From positions 35,321,034 to 35,385,033 of the forward strand of contig OX419762.1 of NCBI GenBank assembly GCA_948567375.1: a stretch of 64,000 bases of DNA, read 5' to 3'. Source of the DNA: Lunularia cruciata (taxonomy: Eukaryota > Streptophyta > Marchantiopsida > Lunulariales > Lunulariaceae). This document shows, piece after piece, positions 1-11,827 of the stretch (position 1 is the stretch's first letter; each line of letters starts with the position of its first letter). The notes beneath the pieces were generated by a model. That model ran no database searches. It saw nothing but the letters and a program-made list of their open reading frames with translations, and was not told the origin of the DNA. The position numbers and the translations under genes were made by a program.

Positions 1-480
1 TCGAGAGACGCGCAATGACGCAAGGGGTGCTCCTAACCACCGGTGGCGCCCGCATGGCACCAGGAGGGCGCTTGAGGCCGTGCAGGGGCGCCCGTGGACG
101 CTGCTCGTAGGCACAACTGTGCTAGATGGTGCTGCGGGACAGTGATGGGTTAAGCTGGGAACCGCACGGAGGTATTGGGTGTTGCGCAAGGTCATAGGAA
201 GACGCTCGTGCAAGGGGTTAAGAGGATGGGGATAGGGATGCCGCTGGAAGATGCTCGTCAACGCACGACGACGCTGGTAGGCATTGCAGGATAGGGAGAG
301 CCGCAAGTATGTTTGCGCAGCCCCGTGGGAGTGTTGGGTGCCGCACGGGGTTGATGGGTGCCACGGGGGGGCGCTAGGTGGCGCGCAGGGAAGGCGCTTG
401 CGCACAAGGGTTAGGGTTTGGGATGGTGCTGGATGGCATGGGAGGATGCTGGGTGGCACTACAGGACAAGTTGGGAGGTG
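1..480. repeat. GC-rich degenerate repetitive tract
   Basis: This stretch is much richer in G and C than the AT-rich sequence that follows. It is built from loosely repeated phrases around GGGTGCCGCACGGG and GGCGCNNGTGCAAGGGG, spaced a few tens of bases apart. Both strands have short open frames that are products of this composition. No protein family is recognisable. It looks like a decayed minisatellite or the edge of a repeat that starts outside the window. Confidence 0.4.
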
Positions 481-925
481 CTGATAATTTCAAAGCAATT
501 TCTAGAAATAAAATGAACATATCAAGATGGAATGAAAAGAAAAGAATGAGGAATGTTTGAAAAGTACCTCTGGCCGTGGATAGTGAAGTCCAAGAGTTAT
601 TTTCAGCCCCATCACATCTAGATAGATCTCCCGAATTCCCAAAATAGCAGTTTGAACTTGGTGTTTGTCCAGCTAGCACCACTTGATGAAATTGGTTGGG
701 TGTTGAATGGCATGGAATGCTATGAGCCAATCTCCTTCCTGAGTATTTCTCATGTCGGGCCCGTCAACTATCTTTTTGTATCCCCAGATTATTGCCATGG
801 TTGAAAATGAATGTGCTCTTCAACTCTTTTCTCTCTTCTCAATCACTCCTTGTTGCTTCTTGAGTTGTGCTTCAGCCAGCCAGTTTGCCTCTTTCCTTCC
901 CCAGTCTTGAAATGTCTCACCTGCC

Positions 926-1020
926 CACCCTCTGCCTTGCAAAATGACCCTCCAGCACACCCTCTGCCTTGCAAAATGACCCTCCAGCACACCCTCTGCC
1001 TCGCAAAATGACCCTCAAAA
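926..1020. repeat. 32-bp tandem repeat, three copies
   Basis: Three head-to-tail copies of a 32-bp unit start at 926, 958 and 990. Each begins CACCCTCTGCC and contains GCAAAATGACCCTCCAG. The first two are identical; the third differs at one C/T position and decays at its end. The open frames on both strands here simply read through the repeat. The flanks 481-925 and 1021-1765 hold no gene that can be supported. Confidence 0.85.
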
Positions 1021-1769
1021 TCACCCTTTCTCCTTCTAAGTACTCACTCGTGAAATTTTGCTTCCAACACCCCACACACTTGAGAATAAAGCTTTCAAAT
1101 GATAGGAATGGAAAAGAACACAAGTTTATATAACCCAGGCTGTCAGAAAAAAACTCAATCCCGAACATACTAAAATGTACACTTTGGAGGAAAAATTGCA
1201 TTTTTTCAACCAAAGAACCCAAATCCCAAGCGGCAACATGCGGCACTCCATGTCGCCAACCGGCGCATCCAAGCGTCGCATAATTCATGCAGTGCCTACT
1301 AGCACCGACCACCGGCGCATACCAATGCCTATGAGTGCATGTAATATGTGGTGTGCTCCCAGCATCCGCCAGCATCTATGAGCGCCACTCTTGATGACTT
1401 TTTTAAGTTTGTGAGTGGCACCCAACGTCTACGAGAGTCATCTCCCGGTGTATGCAACATTGGCTCATTTTTCTCCAAGTGCACATAAGTGTAAACGGAG
1501 GACTTACAAATGTATAGATTAAGCTTCATAGAAAAAAAATTTGCATCCACATGATGTTCTTATCACAATATTACATCAAGATACACTCCTGGTCTAAGTT
1601 ACGAGACTATGAGATATGAGATGAATACTAAGAATATATATTTTATTATATGGAATCTCAATCAATCAATTGAGTATATCATCATTGTTATAATCAAGGC
1701 AATGTTGCATCACCCTTGATCTACTTTCTTCTCTACCAAGTTCTATACCCTAAAATGACATTTCTGAAT

Positions 1770-2838
1770 CTATTTGAGTCTCCTCTGTAAATCCATCATC
1801 GTCTCTGACCAAAGGTCAGACCTATTGATTAAAAAATTATGTAAAATAATACACACCGATACCCACTTTAACAAATAAGAATTTCTACTATTGTCTTTCA
1901 GTTGCACTCTTAGCTCACGAAGAGAATGCCATCTAGCTTTCAATACTCCTATACAATGCTCATTCATCACCTTGCCTTTGCTAAATATTTATTGAACTCT
2001 TGCTTGTGTTTCGAGCAAGCATGCTTGAAAGCGGGTACTAGGTGATGCATGGGTACATAACCCGAATCACCTAAAAGGTACTCCTTTGCCTCAAAAGTGC
2101 GACACCTCCCTCTTCGGTTCAAATCATTCCATAGTGATGATTTTTTCAAACAAGTCATATCATGACATGACCCTGGCATTCCTGAAAATAAAAAAAGGCC
2201 ATACTTTTAGTAAACTTAACAAACAGGATCACCAATGCATTGCAAAAATACATAACAAAATAACACATAACATAAACCATACCTCTGGAAAAATGTATAA
2301 CTCTCCTTTTATCATCACAAATAACTTGGCTATTTATAGAATATGAACCCTTGCGGCTGAAATATATTTCCCTATCCACAGTTGGTCAGGCTGCAAGAGG
2401 AAACAATGTGCCATCTACCAAACCAACACAACCGGGAAAACCTTTTAGTGCAAAAATAGTGGATATACTTTTCCTCTCCTTGAGTTCGGGCCAAGCAACT
2501 TGACTCCTCATCAAATCTAATATGGCTATCATAACTCTATCAGTAAAAGCAATTGTTGAACCAGCACTAATGCCCCAAATATTTAAACCCCGTGCAACAC
2601 AAGCTCCATTGCTGTGATGCACAAATCTATCCAATGCTAGGGTAACTTGGATCCACACGGGTGTTTTCTCTCTTCGGTACCTTTTCTCAAAAATCGGGTG
2701 AGTCTTAATCAAATCAACTAATGTTGAAAAAGAATCCCCATCCATTATAGTAAGCTGGCGAAAGGCCTTAGTATCTGGATTTCTAAAATACTCCTTCACA
2801 AACTCTCTACTATGAGGGTAAGTAACACGGGGTTCCAA
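1770..2838 (-). pseudogene. PIF/Harbinger-type DDE transposase, disabled
   Basis: Reading leftward from 2838, the protein runs through an N-terminal helical region to GCVGLVDGTLFPL, which carries the first catalytic Asp of the DDE_4 (PIF/Harbinger) fold. An in-frame TGA follows at 2388-2386, and the same frame continues. A 101-bp intron (2282-2182, GT...TTTTCAG) joins SRG to MPGSCHDMT, the usual family motif. Then come LGDSGY with the second Asp (about 2070) and NEHCIGVLKARW with the catalytic Glu (about 1950), after a one-base frameshift near 1970. HNF near the C-terminus is also typical. All three acidic residues survive, so only two lesions (one stop, one frameshift) are visible. The start is uncertain because upstream codons meet a stop near 2860. 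No Myb-like partner ORF or terminal inverted repeats were found. Role if active: cut-and-paste DNA transposition. Confidence 0.85.
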
Positions 2839-3065
2839 GTATCGATGAGTATGTGCATACTCTCATCCACTAATAAAACATTCTAGAATATCTAAATCTC
2901 CTCCTAATTCCTCATCTTCATCTTCTAATCCTGGTAGCGATATCTCCAAATCTAACCGAATCATCCATTGAATACATTTTCTAATATTTATGGTTAGTTC
3001 TAAACGAGTGCTCCCTCTCAGCATGACAAAACTCTATTTTTCATCACCATTGATAACTCCTTATC

Positions 3066-3174
3066 GACGAAGGGGATCTCTCTTCTCCGCAAAGGGCATC
3101 TCTCTTCTCCGAAGGGGATCTCTTGTCTCCGCAAAGGGCATCTCTCTTCTCCACAAAGGGGCATCTCCCTCTCC
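3066..3174. repeat. Short tandem repeat of about 22 bp
   Basis: About five imperfect units of the form GGGNATCTCTCTTCTCCGCAAA run head to tail. Units alternate between GGGGATCTC and GGGCATCTC. The open frame across it is repeat-derived. The surrounding 2859-3450 shows no gene. Confidence 0.75.
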
Positions 3175-3450
3175 TTGTGAAATTTCAGCAAACGGACATC
3201 TCTATGCGTAAAAAAAACAATCTCATCAATTCCATTCTATAACAAGAAAACAAATTCATGAATTTCATTTCATTACTCAAGAGGAAGAAAGGTATACATT
3301 TCATACTCATACAAAAGACAATTTTTTTAAATAATGAAATCGAGAGTAACACTTCAAAAAAAATCACTCCTCACTCTAACCTTCTCATAGGCTCGCACTC
3401 AAATCTTCCCACTCCAAACAAATTTACTCCCCATTCCACCTTTGGCTATG

Positions 3451-3624
3451 GGTCTCTCAAATCTTCATGGGATGGTCAATTTTCACCGGCACTAAAATCT
3501 TTCCACTCATGCTCCCTCCAATCTTCCTCGGTGCTCTGGTCTCTCAAATCTTCATCAGTGGTCAATTTTTGCATGCACTCAAATCTTTCCACTCATGCTC
3601 CCTCCAATCTTCCTCAGTAAAAAT
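3451..3624. repeat. 87-bp tandem duplication
   Basis: Two copies starting at 3451 and 3538 share GGTCTCTCAAATCTTCAT at one end and CCACTCATGCTCCCTCC further in. They differ by scattered substitutions and small indels in the middle. Open frames of 120 and 161 codons cross this duplication in two overlapping frames, which argues that they are not real genes. The rest of 3625-4480 shows no recognisable gene. Confidence 0.8.
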
Positions 3625-4481
3625 TTGCCCGGTTGCCGCTCGTCATTTCATTTCCATGGGTGTTCTTGAATATCCCCGGATGCCCCGGATGTTCCTTTTG
3701 GTGGCCGTCACTTTCACTCTAACCCTAAACGAAAATTTAATTAACCCTAATGTGCAATCAATGCACTACGGAGTGATAACAAAAAATTCCTTATCCCTTA
3801 TTTTCTATGAACCACCTCATACGGAGTGTGCTAATAATAAGGAACTTGGCCCCAACTCCGTAACATTACCATTTCTACCTCCCGGTCACACACCGTACTC
3901 ATTTAGTCAACACTTCATAACAATCTATTTGAAAAATTTTAAAACTTCGTAAAACTATTTCTGAAACCCCCTAATGATGTGGATTTAACCCCTATAATAT
4001 TTTTCCTTTTTCTTTTTTTAACCCCTATAATCTAGGGTGCTGGAAGTGATTTGCCCTCTCAAGGCTTGTGAGGGGCAGGAAGAGTTGTTTCCGTAGTAGT
4101 TGGGAAGACATTCTTTTCACCTACTTCTGCGGTCAATCATGTCAGGATTACGTGCCAGTCTGTAACTCTTCCGATGATGTCAACCTACAGAACTCTAAAG
4201 TTATAGGGCTACAACATTGGTGTCCACGTTATCAAGCGTGGAAATCAAAGCTGGTATCAGCTGACGTGGTAGGTCATTTACTTTCCGCAACACCTACCAG
4301 GTCACCGTTCCTACTAAAATTTGTGCAATGATGTAGATAGAAGATCGATTCCCATTACTCACTAACTACTTCCCAGTAGCTCTACCGGTCTTAAGATAGA
4401 CACTAGTAGCCGGGAACCGTTGACGTGGCAACTAAGTTTCCGGTTGCCTCGTCATCCCGTCGAGTCTACCGTCGCGTAACT

Positions 4482-4501
4482 TATCCTATCCTATCCTATC
4501 C
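4482..4501. repeat. (CCTAT)n microsatellite
   Basis: Three to four copies of the pentamer TATCC. It lies about 45 bp from a fragment of the dispersed repeat described at 6795-7440. Confidence 0.8.
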
Positions 4502-4542
4502 TTCAGCTAAAGTTGGCAGCATCCTTTTGCTAGTGCCAAAAG

Positions 4543-4595
4543 GGGAAAAGGCGACCGCGTAGGATAAGAAGAGGGATGGGAAGATCTCTAGTGTT
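4543..4595 (-). repeat. Dispersed repeat family DR1, terminal fragment
   Basis: The sequence GGCGACCGCGTAGGA followed by GGATGGGAAGA is the reverse complement of the conserved end of the copies at 29636-29975 and 33045-33285. Similarity fades after about 50 bp, so only the terminus is present or preserved. Confidence 0.6.
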
Positions 4596-6794
4596 AAAAT
4601 AGTTATTTTGAACAGCCATCTTCTAAAAGCGCCACCCTTCCAAGTGCCCATGAAATGGGAGCCCCATATTTGGAAGATTTTCACCTCGTGGCATTTTTTT
4701 GTCGTGATTTACGGTGTCCCTTCCTTCAGAAATCTTTTTATTTGCAAGCTTAATAAGTTTAGTATCTTCTAGAAACTTATAAGTGGCCAAATGTACACTT
4801 TTGTATGATAGTGGCACAGCAAGGTCAGATTAAGTTTAGCCTTTAGTCTATGTTAGCTTCCTTGAGGCTCACAATAACGGTCTCTAATATAGTCTCTTGT
4901 GTAAGGTTAGTTGAACCTTACCGCTTGTTTTGGTTGTAAACTTATAATGGTCTCTAATATCAACGTTTGCTTCCCTTGGCCTCGCGAGTCTGAGTCTTAG
5001 GAAAAACAAAATATTTGTGTATGCTGGCACTGTTTGATTTGAGCCTTGCATATTCTAGAATTGTGCGTAACCAAAAGTGCACTTTACATGAGAGTGAGAT
5101 ATATTTTACAAAGAGTTTGTTCAGTTGATTGGAACTTTAATAATGGATTCTATTGTCCAATCCCGCTATGTTAAATTTTGTGCAATATGTTCAAATTCAA
5201 ACATCCTGCATTCATGAGATACGAGCACTTCATATCTACAAAGATTTTGGACCAAGTCCTGACAGATGCTTGAGACTTATATTCCAGTCCAGTCCAGTCC
5301 AGTCCAATCCAGTCCATACTTCGATACTTCAAGGGAAGAAGAAATCTTTGCAAAATTTTCTTCATCAAACCTGTGATTTTGCATAAGAATTTAATGTTTT
5401 TCATGAATGCGTGGAAATGTACATAAACTCTTGAAAATGGAATGCTTTATGACATAGCTGAAAAACCGTCTTGTAAATTAAGACTTAAAGTGAATATTGA
5501 TGAAGCAAATGGAAGTAGAGGAAACTAAATAATCCATGATCATTTTGTAATGCATTCAGACTTCCTATTATGTAACATTTAAAGATCCAATGAAATAATT
5601 CCACTTAGAAATAAAATATATTCTTCATAATCTTTACAAAAATAATAAAATATTTTGATGATGATGACGATGGACAAAAGATTATGAGACCTAACCAAAA
5701 AAAAATTTAATTGAATATTTCAGGCAGACTCGTCGAGTAACATATTTTGTGCTTTTGAAATGTAGTATTTTTGTGGGTGGTATGCAGTAATGGTCTTGAA
5801 CTTAGTATTATAACCACAAAATATCTTATCAACTAAGTCTCGAGAGGAGCATATCATTAACTAAACAAACAAATATTTAAAGTGAAGAATGGCTGCAGTA
5901 TGGTTACTGAAGTAAAATGCTTGACATAAGTGAATTCAACTGGTTCGTAATTCATTCCTGGAATTGAACCGAAAGAAAAGTTAAAGTTCAGTAAAGATAT
6001 GTCTATCATATTTGATAACAGTGAACGAATCATGTCCTTTCAAGTCCATGATTTTGTCATGTTGGTAACATGATGGCTATTGTCTGTCACTCTCTTTTCA
6101 AAAGAAATATAAGACACCAAGTCTTCTACTTTTCATTTACGTGAAATTCAGTATGTGACTATTCTTCTAAGTAGATACGCTGTAGTAAATATTGTGAGCT
6201 CTTTCGAATTATTTAATTATTGGAGCGAACGTCAGTCTTGGATTTTGTGAAAACAATAAGGATTTATAAATTCTGAAGCCGGGGTGATGAACTTAAGAAA
6301 TCGATTAGATGTGGAGCGACGGGTAATGAATATCAGGAATTTTAGCCATAGTTAATTACATTATCAACTTCTTTCCGACTGTCTAAAATGATTTATGAAC
6401 TCGGGGAAAAGATTTTAATCTCATAATACTTTATAAATAAATCTTGATCTTCAATATATTTGGTCTTCTCAGATTTTTCAACTTTTGACCGCAAGTGGGC
6501 ATGTATAATATCCTTGTCCAACAATAAGATAGTGTAGTACTTTAACGACCTAGGAAGATCTAATCATGTAAATCGTTTGATGGATCCACGTGTATGAGCT
6601 CTAATTATTAGCTTTCTTTCGACTACCAATTGTACTTATTAAACTGTAATCTTTGTCTCTCTTATCCTGTGCAGTAAACAACTACATATGAAATGCTTCC
6701 CAAATCCAAATTTAGATTATCTTTGGGTGGAGGATACATTATTTTGTAGTTTTTCATAGATTTATGTATTTCCTTTCCATGAACGATGACTACC
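4596..6794. other. AT-rich stretch with no supported gene
   Basis: No open frame here resembles a known protein and no RNA gene was seen. It holds a short (CCAGT)n microsatellite at about 5285-5320. The rest is AT-rich unique-looking sequence with many stops in all frames. Confidence 0.5.
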
Positions 6795-7440
6795 CTGTTT
6801 AGTAGAAAAGGAAGACTGCGTAGAAAAAATGAAGGATGGGAAGACCCCTTCAAGCCTAATCCATAGGAGAGATGAAAAAGGTAAATGGGGCTGTTTAGTA
6901 GAAAAGGACTACCGCGTAGAAAAGGACTACCGCGTAGAAAGAATGAAGGATGGGAAGACCCCGTCAAGCCTAATCCATAGGAGAGATGAAAATGGTAAAT
7001 GGGGCTAAGCCCCAATAGAGTCTATACGAGAAATCTGCACTACTGCATCTAAGATATCCGAGCTATGCAAGTAGTGTGGTCTACAAAAAACTGCAGCATT
7101 CAAAGAAGTATCACCTAGTGTGATTGCTTTCCTATGGATTGCACCAACCATTGCCTTACGTAGGCAATGGACACATGTTATCTAAAATATGAGAGTGAGA
7201 GTGGTACCCCACGTCTAACATGAGAAGCTCTTGTACACTCCCTAACAAATATGACGAACGTTGTGTTCATAGCTCCATATAACTCCAAGGCTAGAGTAAC
7301 AAAGAGGTGATCTTGTTGCATACCTCTATACTTGGAGACTTTGCGACTTGATGCTACCCTCACCACCCACCCAGGGAGACGGGTAAGCGCTCCTTCTGAA
7401 ACTGTATCTTGCATAGGGTCTTTAACCATGACATCCGATA
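6795..7440 (-). repeat. Dispersed repeat family DR1, longest copy
   Basis: Read on the minus strand, this copy matches the plus-strand copies at 29636-29975 and 33045-33285 through GGTGCAATCCATAGGA, CTTGCATAGCTCGGATATCT, TCTATTGGGGCTTAGCCCCA and GGGGTCTTCCCATCCTTC to the terminal CTACGCGGT. Its far end (7170-7440) matches the copy at 15358-15775. The terminal block is duplicated: the segment from GTAGAAAAGGA to the GAAGACCCC stretch occurs twice (6795-6895 and 6896-7000). No protein is encoded. The family is unclassified: no TG...CA LTR ends, no poly-A tail and no obvious long terminal inverted repeats. Confidence 0.75.
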
Positions 7441-8054
7441 GTCTCGGACCAAATATTACTACTACACTGTTTCAAACTTATCTAATTTCATGACATTTGT
7501 TTCTCCTGGAATGGATTCATGTACAGCAATGACAATTAGACTGTCAGGATCGTCCTCCCTAAGGCTGTATAGTTATGGAGATTTTGATCAGAAAGCACGG
7601 ATTTCCCTAACATTTTGAAGGGAGTTTGGTATCCACCAAATACCGTAGAAAAAACGAAGGATATGTTTTAAGAGGATGTGGACCACGGAAGAGGATAGAG
7701 AACAAGGAGATGAAGATCCATGTACAGGAAAAGATCTCTCACCTGTGGGGGTTCACGTGAACATCTGAGCCGCAAGAACTGAATATGCAATTGTGCTTTG
7801 TCACGACCAAGATGTCCTAGATTGGTGGTGACAGGATTCAGTTTGTGGCAGGATGGAAAAGGTACTGAAATGATTGAACAGAGAGGTCAATATGACCTGC
7901 AACCCTCGCTCGTACAATACAATTTACATGTATCCGCCTACTGTAGAGGTTATTCATCAAAAGGTTACATGCAATGTCAAACTTGCCTCTGTTCGTTGAC
8001 TACGGTATTGAATACGAAGTCAATTTAGTGAAATTTAACTTAGTTATATCTATC

Positions 8055-8215
8055 TCTATTTAGGTGCGGTACGGGCAGATTTCTCTACCCCTTTTCTCCC
8101 TTTTTACGGCTTGACGGGGTCTTCCCATCCTTCTATGAGGTCTACTTTCTTCACTCCATTCCATTCTACCTCTTTGTCTCTCCCGTGAGCGGTTTGATGG
8201 GGTCTTCCCATCTTA
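8055..8215 (+). repeat. Dispersed repeat family DR1, fragments
   Basis: Contains GGTGCGGTACGGGCAGATTTCTC and two copies of the GGCTTGACGGGGTCTTCCCATC block, both characteristic of the 3' part of the family. The 7441-8054 interval to the left holds nothing recognisable. Confidence 0.65.
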
Positions 8216-8237
8216 TTAAGGGACGAGCGGCCGACTT

Positions 8238-8306
8238 CTAATCGACTTTATAAGTGAAGAAAGTCTATCTATGAGATCGACTTTCTTCACTTATATAGTC
8301 GATTAG
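8238..8306. repeat. Near-perfect 28-bp inverted repeat (hairpin)
   Basis: The left arm 8238-8265 and right arm 8279-8306 are complementary at 27 of 28 positions, separated by a 13-nt loop. The single mismatch is a T opposite T near the base of the stem. It sits just beyond DR1 fragments. It could be a small foldback element, the ends of a deleted MITE, or a small-RNA precursor. The sequence does not decide between these. 8307-8790 beside it has no recognisable gene. Confidence 0.85.
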
Positions 8307-8789
8307 GAGTGGTCCTTAGCGGCACCGAGTATCGAATATGAAACCTTGCAAATCCAAAAGATCTCTGGCATTTAGCCGAAAGTGCATGTTGCCGAAACAT
8401 TTTCTATACTTTCCGGTCATCTTTCCTTGATAACTCGCGGAAGTATGAGGATATACTAGCGCTATGCTCCAGCGCTGGGGTCGAGTTTTGAGAGTACACA
8501 AGGAACCGCTTTAATAAGGAAAAGGCAGAGAGTGAGAGGGAAGCAGGAATAGTAGCAGAAACGAGAGATTAGAAGCAGGCGAAAAATGCAGGTTTCACGG
8601 TCTTTAGTGACATCGGATTCTGATCCTTAGCTGTAGTCGGATTCGGGTGTTCCTGTAAATAAACAAACGTGCGTCGATATACAACGGTCGCATTCTAGTA
8701 GTAGTGCATAGAGACTGAGTGTTTTCTTTCAGGGTGTAAGGATGGCAAGCAAGATGCAGACGGCATGTTTCCTTTCACGGTGTCCGGAG

Positions 8790-8975
8790 ACGCAAGAGAC
8801 TAGTATCGAGATATTAATTCAATCTCCTTCGGGATGTAAGTCTGAAGATATAGAATAATTTAGTCAGATTCTGGTGTTATGAACAGCAGACTTGACGAAG
8901 TGGTTCCTTTCGATAGACTAGTATCGAGATAATAACTCGGTCTCTTTTGAGATGTAGGTTTGAGGATATAGAATA
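8790..8975. repeat. Tandem duplication of about 118 bp
   Basis: GACTAGTATCGAGATA begins at 8798 and again at 8916. In both copies it is followed by similar sequence containing GATGTA and GATATAGAATAA. The copies have diverged by substitutions. Confidence 0.75.
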
Positions 8976-9454
8976 AGGATGAATATGAATAGAGTTGTGA
9001 GTAATTTTTGGTTTGTTTGTATCTTTATTCAAATGGATAATATGTTTGGGTGTTCCATGTATTGTGGATGATTTCGCTTTTTGCTTTTTGCTTTTTAATT
9101 TTTACAAAAGTTGTAACTTTGTTAATTTGATAAATTTGGTGACAAGGGTTTAAGACATCCTAACTTAAGCTCGCAAGCTCACTGTCAATCAATATGAGAT
9201 ACTCGATTGCCGTGTTTAATGAGCTTGTCCAACACAACATCATTCCATCACCGACTACATCACCGTTTGGCGCAAGTAGTACACTAGTTTCCATTTGGCA
9301 CAAGTAGCACGCTAGTTTAGAGTTCACTTTACTGAATATGAATGATTAGTACACTAGTTTCTAGTGTACAGTCTAGTGTGGCACAAGTATTTGAGAGCTC
9401 ACTTTATTGAGAATGAACGGCAAACAGTTTTACATTCGTTTTCGGTGATACACT

Positions 9455-9730
9455 TGTTTAGAGCTCACCCGATTTGAAGAGAAGACTTGGTAATCTTTTC
9501 TGCTTCCGAAATTAGTGTGCACGTATTCTTTATATAGGAAGTTCTTACAAGCACCCAAGTTTTGCTGCATTTATCGTTCCTGCTCCAATATTCTATTTAG
9601 AGCTCACCCGATTTGAAGAGAAGACTTGGTAATTTTTTCTGCTTCCGAGACTAGTTTGCGCATATTCTTCAAATAGAAAGTTCTAACAAGCATCCAAGTT
9701 TTGCTGGATTTTTTGTTCCTGCTCAAATAT
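9455..9730. repeat. 139-bp tandem duplication
   Basis: Two copies start with TAGAGCTCACCCGATTTGAA at about 9459 and 9598 and stay collinear through CTGCTTCCGA, AAGTTCT and CCAAGTTTTGCTG. Identity is high, so this duplication is younger than those on either side. The preceding 9270-9420 also holds a looser repeat around GCACAAGTAG...CTAGTTT. Confidence 0.85.
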
Positions 9731-9939
9731 TCTCCTCTGTTTGACATTTATTCTATTTTCATCGTTTCTATTCTACTGTGTTGCCCTATCCTATTCCGTT
9801 GTCATTTGCTGTAATCACGAGTTCAATCTTGAATGTTCCGAAAGTTTTTGCAAACAAATATCTCGTCGCTGGAGAGAAATTTTGCAGATTTGGAGTGTCC
9901 CCTCCATTCCAAAACTCTTCTTTTTTTGAGTCGTTTGAT

Positions 9940-10235
9940 GATGAAAGTATGAACTTAAATCATCTGTTCATAGCTATTTTCTGTTCTTCGCGGTTGCCAT
10001 TGGTTCATCGCGAATCTATGACGCAAGATATACTACAAAACGAGTCGGTTGATGATTTGAGTACGAACTCAAATCACCTGTTCATAGCTATTTTCTGTTC
10101 CTCGGCGGTTGCATTAGTACATCGCAAATCTATAAAGCAAGATGTGCTACTTGACAAAGGATTGCCATTTTAAGCCCTTCGCGGTTGCCATTGGTTCTCT
10201 CCCGAATCTGTGACGCATCATGCTACTTGACAAAG
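9940..10235. repeat. 114-bp tandem repeat, two and a half copies
   Basis: TTCATAGCTATTTTCTGTTC recurs 114 bp apart (about 9967 and 10081). A third partial copy keeps TTCGCGGTTGCCATTGGTTC and the CTACTTGACAAAGGA block near 10180-10235. An open frame of 131 codons (9778-10173) reads through both full copies, which explains its internal repetition. It resembles no known protein and is not called as a gene. Confidence 0.8.
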
Positions 10236-11827
10236 GAAAGCCACTTACACGTGAGATGCATGGTTCAAGTCACGCGGCAGTTCTTGCGGAGAAGATAACG
10301 ATTCAGACAAATACATAATGTCCTACTATTTCATTCGGAGAAGGAACGCAGGTTAGACAGCGATTCGAAAAGTGACGAAAACGTCCACGACAGATCACCG
10401 TTGTGGACAGATGAGTTCTATAAATTGAGGCACGTTCGACCAGGATTCTTCTAGATAACGAAAGGAATGAGGAGAAATTGATGTACCGGTATTGAAACAG
10501 GTAGCATAATTCAAACAACTTCTGCAATGTTTAACTGGGAAATAGGTGCAAAAACCAACAATGACAAGAAACAAGTCGACAATAATAGTAGACTGTTCCG
10601 GTTACGAATACCAGTGAACCTGACAGTATATCGGGAAACCAACTGTACATTCAGAAGCATCTACCAGGAGTACAAAATTGGACCACGACAGTGGCAGTTT
10701 AAAACACTGAATCTTTGAATTGTCGTCAAATGAGGTCTTGTGGCGAAGGAGTTGTTTTGCTAACGAATAACTACAGGCGGATTACACCTTCTTACAATCC
10801 ACTAACATGCCAGAGTATTTGGTTTGGTCTGGCCATTGGGCCACCAGAGCTCAGTAGCTTCGGACTGCAATACATCATGAAAACGATGTTACCACAAGAT
10901 AAAACTAAGCGGCTACTGCCATACTAAATTTCTGTACCACCGCATGGAGCTCTTCGTGGGTTGTCCTCGATTTACAAAATCATACCAGGAGCTCGTCAGT
11001 TGCAGAGTTTGAACAGTGACTGCAAAAAACCAACCTAGAGATACCTGGTTGACAAAAAAAATCTAGTCGCAAACAACCTTGTCCACGATGATATGGCACA
11101 CTGTCAATCCCTGTTTCCTTTCTCTATTCATCACCCCCAACATCTCAGAGAAACCAAAACAGCGAATATGACTGTCTGTCTTCTTCTTCTTACCTACTCT
11201 TCACCGGTACATAATCGATTTTCTCATAGAAAGCACTTACAACCACTCCACTGCACGAGGGAGTAGAACAATCCACATGTACACATGAACAGACCTGCTG
11301 CATGCAACCCCTCCTTTTGAATGGGAGGTAAACCTGGTAATATCCACAATATGCGACTTCAGGAGATGAGGTCAGGACAGAACCAAAGCCTCGCCCTCCA
11401 TAACTCAGAACACTTCCTTCCCTGCCAGATAGTTCTCTTCTCTGCTTGTGATATTTCCGTGTTCCCAGGCCCGAGGACCCGCACCACTCCACATCATCTC
11501 TACAATCTTCAAGAGAAGGAGAATGACAACCCTGCCTGCTTGGTCCAGTATGAACGAAATCACACGTTCTTTCCGTAGTACTATGACAACACCTCGTATC
11601 AACAGAGCCTTTGCTCTATACCCGAGATCAGATTGAGACGAAAATGGGCTGACTGAAACATGCTCCTCGATGCAGTCGGGGAAAAGCTCTTCAGAACCTC
11701 ACACAGTCTTGACTTCTTGATTGAGAGCCCATAATTCTCGACGAGAAGGTTCACAGATGGAATTGGCTACAACCAAGTCGCAGGGTCTTGCCTCAATGCA
11801 AGCCGGTCGTTCTTCGTTCTCTTGCAC
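10236..11827. other. Downstream flank of the COL gene, no other gene
   Basis: No open frame here looks like a known protein. The part nearest 11827 must contain the 3' untranslated region of the minus-strand COL gene. No unambiguous polyadenylation signal could be assigned. Overlapping open frames on both strands at 11190-11640 have no family resemblance. Confidence 0.5.

Noticed and set aside
374-730. 118-codon open frame on the minus strand
   Set aside because: It lies partly in the GC-rich repeat tract, overlaps another frame on the plus strand and resembles no family.
7146-7168. Palindrome CCATTGCC...GGCAATGG
   Set aside because: It is short and internal to a dispersed repeat copy; not convincing as an independent feature.
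9778-10173. 131-codon frame with an internal protein repeat (NHLFIAIFCSS twice)
   Set aside because: The repetition is explained by the 114-bp DNA tandem duplication; there is no family resemblance and no promoter context.
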